A stretch of 64,000 nucleotides of DNA from Aphanomyces cochlioides (taxonomy: Eukaryota > Oomycota > Saprolegniomycetes > Saprolegniales > Verrucalvaceae): positions 3,348,001 to 3,412,000 of the forward strand of contig JAHQRK010000005.1 of assembly GCA_019828595.1 (NCBI GenBank). The letters run 5' to 3'. The translations under genes were made by a program, and so were the position numbers. Under the pieces are notes generated by a model. That model saw only the letters and a list, made by a program, of their open reading frames with translations. It was not told the origin of the DNA and searched no databases. Of this stretch, positions 42,370-52,671 are shown in pieces. Position 1 is the first letter of the stretch, and each line of letters begins with the position of its first letter.

Positions 42370-44387
42370 ATGGCCAAGACGGCAGCTCTGAGCCTTCCAA
42401 GCACTTCGTGGCAAAACCAAGTCCAGCCTGTGAACCAATCTTCAGCAGGAGTAGCAACCACGGCGGCATCCACGTCGTCGTCGTTACCGCTGTGCAACAA
42501 CAATGTGGATGGACCAAGTGACGAAGACATGCTGCAAAAGATGGAACGCATGGGTATCACCAAGGGCCGGAGCTTGTTTAAGTTTCACTTAGTCTCGAAT
42601 CGATCGACCCGGGGTCGCAAGTCGACTAATATTGACACGTCCAGTAGCTCCGGTGGTGGAAGCAGCAGTCGACTCAATGCTCGACTCTTGACAAGAGGTC
42701 CATCGAGTACTAGGACAATGTCTCCACGGCTACAACCGCTGGGCAATCAAGGCGCAACGATCTCGCCTGAAGAATGTACGAAGATATCAAGTTCTTCGCA
42801 AGACGACGATGAAAGCGATCACATCCAGCTTCCTCGTACATCGACCTCGACTGTCCAGAACACGAGCAACAAGGAGCCACGGATGGACAAACTGGAGACG
42901 ATTACGATCAGTGCTCGATCGCCATCGCCTTCCATTGTCGTCATGGGCAAAAGTTCGTCGTCTCGCGGTGCTGTGGGGCTCCAGAACCTTGGCAATACAT
43001 GGTCAGTTCTCCATCTCTGAAAATCTTGATGAAAGTCCATGGATAGTTTCATGAACAGTTGCATACAATGCCTAAGCAATGTCGGTGCGGTGGTCAAACA
43101 TTTCCGAAGCAATAGTCATCTCAACGAGCTCAACGAGACGAGTCCAACGCATGGCAAACTCGCCTGGTACGTTGGATCCTGCTCTTCCTTGTTTCAATCG
43201 TCCGCTTTGTAGTGTCTTTGGCGATTTGATTCAAACGCTGTGGTCGTCGGCAGAGTTTTCATCGACGCGACCAGTCGAACTCAAGCGCGTCGTGGGCAAA
43301 CTCGCCTCGCGCTTCGTTGGCTACGACCAGCATGACGCTCAAGAATTCCTCCGCTTCCTCCTCGATGGGCTTCATGAAGACCTGAATCGGATCATCAAAA
43401 AACCTCCGTACTATGAAATCCCAGGTAGAGCTCACAGTTTGTTGCCATGCAGCTCATCCAGCCGGTAGATCGCCCTAATGCACTTGAGCGAGATGTCTCG
43501 GATGAGTACTGGCAATACTACTTCAAGCGCAATCAAAGTGCACTCTCGGACCATTTTTGCGGCCAACTGCGATCTGAAGTCACTTGCCAAACGTGCAACC
43601 ATCGATCGATTTGCTTTGACGTCTTTTGGGACCTCTCGGTGACGAAGATGGTGACGAAAACACGGCTAACGCTTATCCTGTGTAGCTGCCAGTACCAAAG
43701 AAACCAAAATCGAGTGCGATTCGATTTGGCACGTTCAAATCGTCGTCAGCACATGAAGACAAGGACGATGCAAGTCTCTGTTCGATTCAAGATTGCCTGC
43801 GGGCATACACCGAGGAAGAACACTTGAAGGAAGAAGATGCGTTCTACTGCTCGAAATGCAAGACGCATCGCTCGGTGATCAAGAAGATTTGCCTCCAGAG
43901 GTAACATCCACAAGCTATTAAAGCATTCGACATGGTGGTTGTATGTAGATGCCCAAACGTACTCGTTCTCCACCTCAAACGCTTCTCGTACTCGACGTTC
44001 AGCCGCGACAAGGTGTCGACGTCGGTGAAGTTCCCTACTGAGGGCCTCGATCTCAAGGAATTTTGCAGCAAAGACAATGGCCGTACGTTGCCTCAACCTG
44101 TGCTGATCCTGACGGCAATGTAGTGTACGACAAGTGCTGGGAGTACGACTTAATCGGCATGATCCACCACATGGGCACACTCAATGGAGGCCACTACACA
44201 GCGTACGTGTCGAGTGGATCGACTGTAAATAATTCACATCGGTAGGGAATGTCGGAATCCTGAGAACGGCAACTGGTACGATTTCAACGATGAGACAGTA
44301 TCTGCGGTGAAGAAACCTCCCACAGCGAGCTCGTCAGCGTACATTCTCTTCTACCAGCGGTGTCAACCAGGACCGAAAGGCATATAG
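42370..44387 (+). CDS. Ubiquitin-specific protease, USP2/USP8/USP21-like
   Basis: Seven or more exons. The 200-residue N-terminus is Ser/Arg-rich and disordered. The catalytic core starts GAVGLQNLGNTCFMNSCIQC, assembled over an intron at about 43000-43045. It continues with VGYDQHDAQEFLRFLLDGLH, zinc-coordinating CQTC...CSKC pairs, CPNVLVLHLKRFSYSTFS, YDLIGMIHHMG followed by GGHYTAYV with the catalytic His, and NWYDFNDETV; it ends YILFYQR. These boxes are those of compact USP2/8/21-type deubiquitinases. The target is unknown. A triple CCAAT box lies upstream. The stop is 27 bp from the stop of the next gene on the other strand. Confidence 0.88.
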
Positions 44388-44414
44388 AAACAGCAATCGT
44401 ATAATTTAACAGAC

Positions 44415-44813
44415 TCAAAGCGTCGTCGAAGCATTGGTCGGGGGGTTTTCAGTTGTGGGGAATTCCGTCGGGTTCTCAACAAATGGTCGTTCGACGTTCC
44501 TGCGTAGTGAACTCTCGTCCGAGATAACATTCATGCCATCTCGAAAGTTGGCTCCTAGACAATCCAGATCAACCTTTCTGGCAATACACAGGGCGAACGA
44601 TCTCCTACCTATCAGAGCTTCATCTGGCATCATCTTGAACGAATACCAGAGCACGACGCCACAGAGAGAGCCGACAAGAGCCACGAGAGCCACAAGTGGA
44701 AGGCGGGCGACCATCATGCGCCAAGGCAACTTGAATATTGTGGATCCATCACTTTCTGCCAGAATTTCGAACTTTACAAAAACTTCGAATTTGGTCCACT
44801 CTGATTGGTTCAT
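44415..44813 (-). CDS. Small single-pass membrane protein
   Basis: A 132-codon frame; an internal start at about 44714 (MMVARLPLVALVALVGSLCG) would give a 99-residue protein with an N-terminal membrane segment (VARLPLVALVALVGSLCGVV) and a polar, Cys-containing tail ending in a Thr/Pro/Asn-rich stretch (PTEFPTTENPPTNAS). I do not recognise a family. The topology fits a tail-exposed organelle membrane protein or assembly factor. Short length and lack of motifs keep the call open. Confidence 0.5.
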   Translation of the reverse strand: MNQSEWTKFEVFVKFEILAESDGSTIFKLPWRMMVARLPLVALVALVGSLCGVVLWYSFKMMPDEALIGRRSFALCIARKVDLDCLGANFRDGMNVISDESSLRRNVERPFVENPTEFPTTENPPTNASTTL

Positions 44814-46339
44814 TAGATTCGAATGTTGTCGATGCGAGAGTCAATCCTAGGACCTTCAACTCCAAGTCCAGCCCAACGATCCCATCAAAAGACGGAATAA
44901 CGTGTTGGTTCGTCCTGTGTATTTTATTGCAATGCTCTAGCAGTAGCTCTCATGATTTTTGCCGCATGGAGTGGATAGATCTGCTACTTGTCCGAGCGAT
45001 AGTCGAACTTCGAAGATTCTTTTGCTAGATATTCGAACTTGGATGCCGCCTTTATCACAGTCAATGTTGAAGTGCATGAAAACTCATTTCCACTCGCGCA
45101 TTCATCGCAATCATACGACCCAAAAACGCAATTCAATATCGGCAATTTTTTCTCTCTCCATTGATTTCTTCCCTGGAATCTCAAGAACATGCGATCCAAT
45201 ATGGTCTCCACACCCAATAAATAGTTTTCCATGTCAATATTGTGGTTTTAATAAAAAACTGGGGTCGTGCGGAATAAATTTTGACGCAAGCAAATTGACG
45301 CAACAATTGACGCATACAAATTTCAAGTGAAAAGAAATTGAATGTTTCGAGCATGTTTTTCAAACATTTAAGGGCCCGTCTGGATGCCAAATAAAAAATA
45401 TTGTGAAAATTCGTTATGTGATATTTTGTATTTTGGTCAAAATAATACAAACCACGTATTATAATATCAGGATAATTAAAATTTCGGACTGTCTGGATCC
45501 CCACGAAAATAAAATAATACTACACCATTTGCCGGTTTAGTTCGTTTAACTTGCGATATATTTCGTATCATTTGCAATATATTTCGAATCAGTGCAATAT
45601 ATTTCGTATGACTTGCATTTAATTTCGTGGTCGGCGACGAAAATCGATTTATATTTCGCATGACTGGCATTATATTTTATACCTCTTGCATTTAATTTCA
45701 TATTTTTATATGCATATAAGAAATTGTTTGCGTGAACTTAAATAGTGTATGCGTCAATTAATTGAAACATTTTCAAAACATCTCAAATTTCCAGTTTTGG
45801 ACCCAAACAACAATAATTTGATTGGCATAAATTCGCGATCTTCGTGCAAATACTGTACCATCATTACACTTTAATTAGTGTAACATACATTATATAGTGT
45901 TTCTTGACAATACCACGACCTTGTCTCGACTTGTATTTGGAATCGTTTCCAATGGGCAAAAACACCCAACGCGGCGACTTCTATAGTCCAAATGAAGCAA
46001 TCAGTCGTTGAGGCGCTTGTTCAGGTTGTAAGAGTCGACGATCGTCGTGGATGGCCGATCAGTTGAGTCAGTGGGATTTGATTGGGTATAAAAAAATGCA
46101 GAGAAATTCGATCTTTTTTGTGTGGGCGTCAGTGCCAAGCGAGCGTTTGTATCGCAGTTTGAGTGGTTGAAATGCGTGAAAAAGCCAGTTGCGACAAATT
46201 CCTTCGGCCGCTCATTCGCTGAAATATAAAAAAGAAGAAGGGGTCGGGGAAGGGTTTCAACTTGAAATTTGTATGCTGAGAAGCCTTGCGAAGGTTGGTT
46301 AAAATTCCGATATCCAAATTTCAAAATTCCAAACGCCGG
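44814..46339. other. 1.5-kb AT-rich intergenic region with repeat remnants
   Basis: No supportable gene. At about 45369-45392 AAGGGCCCGTCTGGATGCC repeats the outer sequence of the foldback element at 309-556. About 110 bp further on GACTGTCTGGATCCCC is a weaker relative. At 45540-45700 a roughly 22-nt degenerate tandem unit occurs: TTGCAATATATTTCG with variants GCGATATATTTCG and TTGCATTTAATTTCG, five to six copies. The rest is low-complexity AT sequence. Confidence 0.5.
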
Positions 46340-47155
46340 ATGAAGAATGAGGACCAAGTGCGCAAGAAGCGGAAACTCCGCAGGGACGACGAGGATGGCG
46401 AGACGAGCGAGCAAGAGGATGCATCTCTGAATGAAGAAGACAAGAAGAAGGATGCACCTGCAGGAGATGAGTCCGACAAGAAGGAATTGCCAAAGAAAGA
46501 CGGCCCAGCAGTCCCCATGGCGACCATGATGTTTCCCATGACCATGATGATGCCCATGATGATGCCATACCCACAAGGCGCGGTTGGAGCTGGTGCGACA
46601 GATGAAATACCAAAGAAGAAGAAGCGAGGTCGGCCGTCCAAGAAATCGCTCGCGCAACAATCGACCCCGACACTCAACCCAGCCGATCAAAGTGTGCCAA
46701 TGCCCATGTGGCCTTTTGGCATGCCCCTCATGCCGGTAGGATTCAAGTTTCCCATGAATCCCATCATGGTTGCGCCGCAAGTAAAGGGAGCTAAAGATCA
46801 AGAGTCGACTGCAAGCTCGCTGCTCACGAAAGCTGGCACGGTCGAAGAACAGTCTGCGTTGAAGGAAGGTACCCCAATTTCTCCGGGACACCTTGGTAAA
46901 ATGGTTGTGCCGTCGACTATAGTGGTGGACGACATGAAGAAAAAGGTTCGCAGCACGACTGGCAAACCGCGTGGCCGACCGCGCACTCGCCCACGCCCTG
47001 GTGATATTATTACCCGACCCAAACTCATGAACTTGGCGCCTGCTGTCATTTACGACCACATGAATGGCGCCCACCTTGACAAAGATGCAAAGGAGTCTGG
47101 TGCGGAAGACGACGACGACGAAGAACCCCATAAGAGTGGCGAGCGAGTAGTGTAA
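46340..47155 (+). CDS. AT-hook nuclear protein with Met/Pro-rich linker
   Basis: From the ATG at 46340 (MKNEDQVRKKRKLRRDD) the protein has a basic nuclear-localisation start and an acidic stretch. A striking Met/Pro-rich segment follows (MATMMFPMTMMMPMMMPYP), with a second one (MPMWPFGMPLMPVGFKFPM). Two AT-hooks are present: KKKRGRPSKK and KPRGRPRTRPR, each with the GRP core that inserts in the minor groove of AT-rich DNA. The C-terminus is acidic. It probably binds chromatin, and no enzyme domain is present. It is intronless, and its stop is 56 bp from that of RPC7. The Met/Pro linkers may mediate protein contacts. Confidence 0.75.
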   Translation: MKNEDQVRKKRKLRRDDEDGETSEQEDASLNEEDKKKDAPAGDESDKKELPKKDGPAVPMATMMFPMTMMMPMMMPYPQGAVGAGATDEIPKKKKRGRPSKKSLAQQSTPTLNPADQSVPMPMWPFGMPLMPVGFKFPMNPIMVAPQVKGAKDQESTASSLLTKAGTVEEQSALKEGTPISPGHLGKMVVPSTIVVDDMKKKVRSTTGKPRGRPRTRPRPGDIITRPKLMNLAPAVIYDHMNGAHLDKDAKESGAEDDDDEEPHKSGERVV

Positions 47156-47211
47156 TGAACGAACGGGGGATTGAAACCGAGTCGAAACGCATCTTGTCTG
47201 TGCATAATCTG

Positions 47212-47927
47212 TTAAAATGCTTCTTCATCATATCCATCATCGTCGTCTTCACTTGCATAGTGATCAACACCATAATCCACGTCTTCTTCTTCTTCCATGT
47301 CTTCTTCGTCCATCTCCCCATCATCATCTGGCGCAATCTCATCAGCAGCAGCTTTGGACTTTTGCTCTCGTTGTTCCAAGGACTTCAAAGTGTAGTCGAC
47401 AGGACGCGGCCGAAGCACCGTCGATCTTCCATTCGCCATGAGAGCAAGGTCGGTTGCGTCGTGGCGAATGTTTTCATTGATTTCCTTGGGCACAAAGCAC
47501 ATGTGTGGATCATCTAGTGCCATCTACGTCATGGATTTAGGACAGAGTTATATTTGACAGAAGTCAAACCTCGGGGAGCGTGACATGGACAATGTCGGCT
47601 TCGTCATCTGTGGGTTTTGATGCAGGATGCAAATGTGTCATTCGATCTGCTACGACGCGCATCTTTTCAACCAAGTACATGTCGGAGTGCGAGAGCTCGA
47701 CCGGCGCAGGAAGCTTCACAGGAGGATAGAGCGCATAACCATCACCCTAGACAAGTCAATCACACTTGAATACACACAAGAAGACCTCGTACCGATAAAT
47801 TGACCAATTGATTGTGAGACATACCTAGCTCGTCCATCGTACTGCCGACGATATCAGCCACGCTGATCCCACGGGAGCCAAATCCGCCGCCGCTACGGCC
47901 GCGGCCTCGTCCACCTCGGAAAGCCAT
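47212..47927 (-). CDS. POLR3G: RNA polymerase III subunit RPC7 (Rpc31/POLR3G)
   Basis: Three exons with introns at about 47748-47792 and 47523-47568. The start MAFRGGRGRGRSGGGFGSRG is the Arg/Gly-rich N-terminus of the family. The middle has DGYALYPPVKLPAPVELS, the short motif anchoring RPC7 to the RPC3/RPC6 subcomplex, then a helix with EKMRVVADRM. The end is highly acidic (DEEDMEEEEDVDYGVDHYAS), as in yeast Rpc31, where it acts in initiation of tRNA and 5S transcription. About 205 residues. The sequence order is typical, and I am fairly sure of the family. Confidence 0.82.
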
Positions 47928-48681
47928 GATCCAATATGTTCAAATTGGGTCAAACATGAAAACTCACTGGGGCATAGTAATCTTTCACGGGGAAAAACAC
48001 GTAATTTTCTGTCCAATGGTTTTGATTCGTGGGAGAAAATCAAAGGTGCAAAATGTGAGCACCACTGGACTGGAAAGCCATTTTCGAATTTGCAAGGAAA
48101 GGATCAAGTCGAAGTGAGAGTAGGAGATTGATCGCATGGCAAGCTGCCTGGCAAATTGCTCACATGCTGCAAAGCATGCGGAGCTCGTTTTGTCAGAGTT
48201 GAATTCACTGTGCAAAAGCAAAATCCACGGACTTTTATGTGTGTAGAAGGAGCAGCGTCATCCCCCGCAGCTTCTTCAAGACAAAAGCCCGATATCTCGT
48301 TGACTTTGAGACTTTAGTTTTGGTAGATATCATAGCCTCTCCAAGCCCATTGAACGTCAATCCTGGCGAATGGCTTCTAGAAGTACAAAAATGTTGACTT
48401 CTTCCAACCTTTGACAAATTAGGGAGACGCCGCGGACCAAACCTCTTAATTATACTCAGCATGTCGAGTTATCTCCATATAGACTCGAGGCCTGAGTCCT
48501 CCTGGAAGCTGGTGACAATCCGAGGCTTCAAGCTCTCCGTGCTGGAAATTTGTCGTGGTCTCCTTGACTCTACATGCTCCTCGGACTTCCACTGAAGAGC
48601 TCTAAAAGTACTGTAGTAGATGCATACTAAACCTTACTACTACTAATAGTAGTGTGAGTCCCATTTTGAAATTTGAGCGCC
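47928..48681. other. Intergenic gap, no gene seen
   Basis: A 750-bp stretch between divergent genes. The reverse strand has an open frame of 75 codons at 48235-48462 without a domain. A small hairpin-prone ACTACTACTAATAGTAGTG tract lies at about 48635, 45 bp before the EF-hand gene, and could be part of its promoter. Confidence 0.4.
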
Positions 48682-48948
48682 ATGTCGGAAGTGGAACGTG
48701 CGATCGACGCTTGCATCGAAGAGATCTGGGAAAGCTTCGACCAAGACAAGAATGGCTACCTCGACCGTGCCGAAACAAAGAAGTTCATTGATGCCATGCT
48801 AGCCAAGATGGAAGCCGACGGTGTTGACGTGGATGCTGCCGATTTTGACGAGTGCTTTGACGCCTACGACAAGAATCACGATGACAAGCTCAGTCGTGAT
48901 GAAATGCGTGTGTTTGTTGAGCAACTCATGGGAGTCACGGCACCATAG
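48682..48948 (+). CDS. Two-EF-hand calcium-binding protein
   Basis: An 88-residue protein from the ATG at 48682 (MSEVERAIDACIEEIWESF). Two calcium loops are visible: DQDKNGYLDRAE at about residues 23-34, and DKNHDDKLSRDE at about 67-78. Each has Asp or Asn at positions 1, 3 and 5 and Glu at 12. A long helix separates them. It is a minimal calbindin/S100-like calcium sensor. Its target is unknown. The stop is 12 bp from that of the convergent adenylate-kinase gene. Confidence 0.85.
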   Translation: MSEVERAIDACIEEIWESFDQDKNGYLDRAETKKFIDAMLAKMEADGVDVDAADFDECFDAYDKNHDDKLSRDEMRVFVEQLMGVTAP

Positions 48949-48960
48949 ACATTAACGTGG

Positions 48961-50375
48961 TTAACTAGCCAGTGCAGTCAGTCCATTCACGAGCAGCGTG
49001 CACAGTTCTTCCGAAGCGACTTCAATGTCGAGTGTGCGGTCGTCAGCAATGAGCGAGAGATATCGATCGCTCTTGGACGAGTCACCCGATCGTTTGAATA
49101 CATCCGTTTTCATGCCTTGGACAACTTGGATCACATCTGCGAGTGCGATGCTCTGGTCTAATTTGGCCTTGAGCTCCTTCTTGTCAGGCTTTTGCCAGAA
49201 CAATCGCTTGAACTCGACGTCGCAAAAAAGCTAAAATAAGTTGTCGGACGGGCAAGCGAAGAGGTATGAGAGGTACCGTGCGAGTATGTGGCGCACCACG
49301 TCGCCCGTGTTTGATCACGTCAAAACCAGAAACGAGCATGGTCTTGAAACGTTCCATGTCGACAAGTTTGGCAACCTCCTGTGCAATCATCAGACTCCAT
49401 CGCAGCATTCCCAATCCAGTACCATCGATGGAGCTCGCTTTGGCGCAATGTTGTTGTCTTGCAAGTCGGTCGTCAAGCGTTGGATTTCATTTTCAATCTT
49501 TTGGGGCGCTTTTTCAATTTTGATAGAAGACACCAAGCGCGATTTCGGTGGGCTAAACTCCGTTTCTTCTGGCTGCGGCTCGATAACAAACGACTGCGAC
49601 AGGCAAGTGAGCAATATTCAGCTCGATTGAATCGACCTTTTTGACCACGTCCTTGACTTGATTTGATGGCCCCTTTTTCGAACTACGAAGGATTTCGATG
49701 GCCTCCGTGACAACGTCTGGAATGGGTCGATCGGCGTCAATGTCGTAAGCGACCGAGAGGAATTCTCGATGCATGGGTTGGTTGTACGAGGAATAAGCTT
49801 CAATTCGAGGGGGGATCTTCTCTGCAGTGTCATCATCACGCTAAGCAAAGTCAGACAATATGCTGTACGATTGCTGGTACGTGGATCAATCGCACAGCCA
49901 CTTCAGGATCGCGTGGCATGTTGAACTCAATGTGGTAAATATCACCCGTCTTGTTGTCAAAGCGACGACCAACTAGTCTCCCGCGGATTTCAGACGTGGG
50001 AAGCTGTAAAATATTCAAATGACATGCATCAAATGACACGGTTACCTCAAGAATGAGCACGACAGTCGGCGTGATATTCTTCTTTCGTAAAGCAACCGCT
50101 TGTTCAGTCGTCCTTGGAAAGCCGTCGAGAATCCAACCTCGTTCATTTGCCTTGGCCATTCGCTCGACAAGCATCTCAATCACAACGTCGTCTGGTACGA
50201 GAGACTTTGACGCGATGCACTTTTTGGCAATTTTGCCCAGCTCAGTCCGTTGCTTGATATGCTCGCGGAGGATTTCACCAGTCGACAGATGCTCAAGCTT
50301 TAGCGCTGCACATACCTTCTTGCAAAGCGTTGTCTTGCCACTTCCAGGGGGTCCGCTGACGTACGCGTGAATCAT
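48961..50375 (-). CDS. Adenylate kinase fused to a PH-like domain
   Basis: At least five exons. The N-terminal domain is a complete adenylate kinase: P-loop GPPGSGKTT, LSTGEILREHI (NMP-binding), ILDGFPRTTEQA, and a short lid LVGRRFDNKTGDIYHIEFN followed by the next exon starting RDDDTAEKIPPRIEAY. A linker region leads to a second, C-terminal module: DVIKHGRRGAPHTR, then, after an intron near 49235-49275, LFCDVEFKRLFWQKPDKKE, VIQVVQGMKTDVFKR and DRYLSLIADDRTLDIEVAS. That is the pattern of a PH-like fold as in phospholipase C-type PH domains. Such a fusion would place AMP/ADP buffering at a membrane. The kinase part is certain; the PH assignment is by pattern. Confidence 0.78.
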
Positions 50376-50999
50376 CTCTCGCTTTCCAAGACAGTTATAC
50401 CGTCGAAACGGCCTGGTGGCGACTCTTCATCGCACACCTTGGGATTCAAATTTGAAAATGCGCAAAGTTGTTTGATTGGTCATCTACATATCGATTTTGA
50501 TTGGTCATAATTATTGTCAATTTCAGTCAAATTTGTATTTTCGACCAAAAATCAAATACATTTCCAAATCGATTTGACTATACTGAAGCCAAGTTGAACC
50601 GAATATTGGCCAAATTAATTGCATGTGTATTAGGGTGTGTTTTGCGTGAATTAGCTAGATACTCGATTCTGATTGGCTGCGAGGTTGGGAAATCGATTAA
50701 AAAAATCGATACATTTCCAGCCCATCTCGCTATTTAGAATGAATCTCACAATACTGGATTTACATTGTTAATGAAATAAAGACCTTATTCGTATTTAATT
50801 GGCTAACTTATCAAATAGTTTCAGCCAATTATAAAGCTAAATTTATTTTTGAATTATATGATTGGTTGATTTTAGCCAATAAGATCACTGGGTTTGACTT
50901 GAACAATCCATTTTGGATTGGCATGAGTTGGCTAAAAATAGTTGATGCTAATTTAGATCAAGATGGAAGTGAGATCGGTTTGGTGGCTCATTCGCCGTC
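50376..50999. promoter_or_regulatory. CCAAT/ATTGG-rich divergent promoter region
   Basis: A 620-bp AT-rich gap with at least eight CCAAT or ATTGG pentamers (for example TTGATTGGTCAT twice near 50475 and 50500, CTGATTGGCTG at 50668, TTTAATTGGCTAA, AGCCAATTATAA, TGATTGGTTG, AGCCAATAAG, GGATTGGCAT). No coding frame with a domain is present. Confidence 0.5.
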
Positions 51000-52242
51000 A
51001 TGTCTCGCGTGACGCGGGTAAACGGCTTTCAGCGACCCTTTTCGCGTGATCAGCTCACGAGTTTGGTGCTTCAGCCGGTGCTAATCTCGGTACAGAAATG
51101 CCCATTGCAACGGTCAACTCATTCGTTATTCATTGTAGGCATTCCTTGCCCTCACCATCTCGTATCTGCATGAACTCTGGGTACTTGCATTACCTCCTTG
51201 ATGGCTGGAGTCATGAGAGCTGTAGGCGCTTTGGATCTTGATTCCATATGCAGTCCTGATCATCATCACTGGAACGTGCTGGGTTCTCTGTGAATGGCGC
51301 AATCCTGCCAGCCCCCAGGCGACATCCACATGGTGTCTTCGTGTGCCTTCTAAACCTACGCGGTATTGCTCAGTATGCAACAAGAACAGCCCTGGCCTCG
51401 ACCACCACTGCACATGGTATAGATATCCTATGACTCTAACCTTTATTTCAATGCTATAGGCTCAACACTTGCATTGGGGGCAGCAACTACGAGCCATTCT
51501 TTATCTTGATATCTACTGGTATTTGGTCCATGCTGCCGTCTTCGCTGATCTTGCTATGTAGGTACAATTATGGCTGCTTACCAAGCAATGATTGGCATCG
51601 TGATGGCCACTTTATGGCATAAGGATATGACATCATCATGGCACCCTGAGGCCAACATACCTGGCAGCTTGGTGAGTAAATCCTTGAGTCACAGCTGGAT
51701 GAGCACTGTCGTAGGCGGCGCTATGGCTACATAATATTGTATCTATGCTTCTTGCCCTCGCCTATGGATCCCTTACGTCTTTCCATATCTACTTGCTCTA
51801 CTTGGGCATGGGAACTTACGACTTTATCCTGAAGTATGGAGCTAACAATATGTGCATCCGCCTATTGCGGTGCCAGTGCTTCAGACGATCCAAGTCAAAG
51901 GAGCCGAAATCCCCACCAACCGACAAGGACAAGCCGGGAGAAAAGAGAGCAAGCAAGTCCAAGATCGGTGCGTCATCGGTTTTGGAAATGATTGCACCTT
52001 CCTCGTCTGGACATCCATCTGCGTCTGAAGTAGCTGCTTGGAAGAAAGAATGGCTCGACAAGTACCCTGACGATAGCCATCATGAGAGCGAAAAAGAACA
52101 TGAAGTCGCTCGAGCACGGAAGGTCAGTGCGAGCAATATCCACGTTGAATTGGATCAACGCAACATCGGATCTGCGTCGTCTGTCGCTCCTTTGGCTGTG
52201 TCGCCTCCTCCTGACGACTCGACACCTGACACTGACCACTGA
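51000..52242 (+). CDS. DHHC-type protein S-acyltransferase
   Basis: About six exons. The first ones, read through 45-50 nt introns, give MSRVTRVNGFQRPFSRDQ, then AFLALTISYLHELW and ALWILIPYAVLIIITGTCWV (first two membrane segments). The zinc-finger/DHHC box is RYCSVCNKNSPGLDHHCTW followed after an intron by LNTCIGGSNYEPFF; the DHHC Cys takes the acyl group. Two further membrane segments follow (including ALAYGSLTSFHIYLLYLGMG). The long cytosolic tail (about 130 residues) is Ser/Lys-rich and ends DSTPDTDH. It transfers palmitate to substrate Cys at Golgi or plasma membrane. Confidence 0.9.
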
Positions 52243-52287
52243 GCTAGTACTAGGTATCACAACAATAATAATGTACATTTGATAGAG

Positions 52288-52571
52288 TTATGTGGCTGGT
52301 TCTCGTCGAAAACTTCCAGTTTCTCCATCCTTTGCTGTCACGATCCGCGCAACGCCCTGCGCGGTTGCAAAGACTGCTGCCCAGTTTTCCATTATTCGTA
52401 GTGCCTCTAAACAAGGAAAAAACTCAATTACGATCAACCGCCATGGGAGAGCAACGTACTTTCGTTTTCTTCTTGGATAAGGTCGAATTCTTCACAGACT
52501 TGCTCAAGATAGAGCACCAAATCCCGCGACGAGTCACGCAGATGCTCCAAGCCAGCAAGCTCAGCTTCCAT
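52288..52571 (-). CDS. DAD2: DASH/Dam1 complex subunit DAD2-like
   Basis: A 76-residue protein in two exons (52571-52460 and 52406-52288; 53-nt intron GTACGT...TTTAG). It starts MEAELAGLEHLRDSSRDLVL, continues as a helical stretch rich in Glu/Leu, and reaches IMENW across the intron (Asn45-Trp46), then AAVFATAQGVARIV and a polar tail ending EPAT. An initial Glu-Leu, an amphipathic helix of about 40 residues, an invariant Asn-Trp pair and a hydrophobic helix are the DAD2 pattern; from memory the yeast protein aligns without gaps from the first Glu-Leu to Asn-Trp. DAD2 belongs to the ring that couples kinetochores to microtubules. A TCCGGATAA site lies 28 bp upstream of the ATG, in the promoter shared with the ARID gene. 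Very small, so easy to miss. Confidence 0.65.
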
Positions 52572-52597
52572 GACGTGAGCAATATTTCAAAATGAAG

Positions 52598-52644
52598 TAT
52601 CCGGATAATGAGATATTTATCCGTATCTCACATTAACCGGATAA
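52598..52644. promoter_or_regulatory. TATCCGGATAA motif cluster, DAD2/ARID divergent promoter
   Basis: TATCCGGATAA (52598-52608) and AACCGGATAAAT (about 52635-52646), with a half site TTTATCCGTAT between them, occupy the 100 bp separating the start codons of DAD2 (-) and the ARID gene (+). Confidence 0.5.
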
Positions 52645-52671
52645 ATTCGGATATGAGTTCATTTTCAAACA

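Noticed and set aside
44738..45330. Forward ORFs of about 100 codons in the 44.8-45.3 kb gap
   Set aside because: Compositionally odd, no domains, in an AT-rich repeat-bearing gap.
52290..52595. A 101-codon forward ORF opposite DAD2
   Set aside because: No domain or signal; the spliced reverse strand gives a family-like protein, so this is a shadow.
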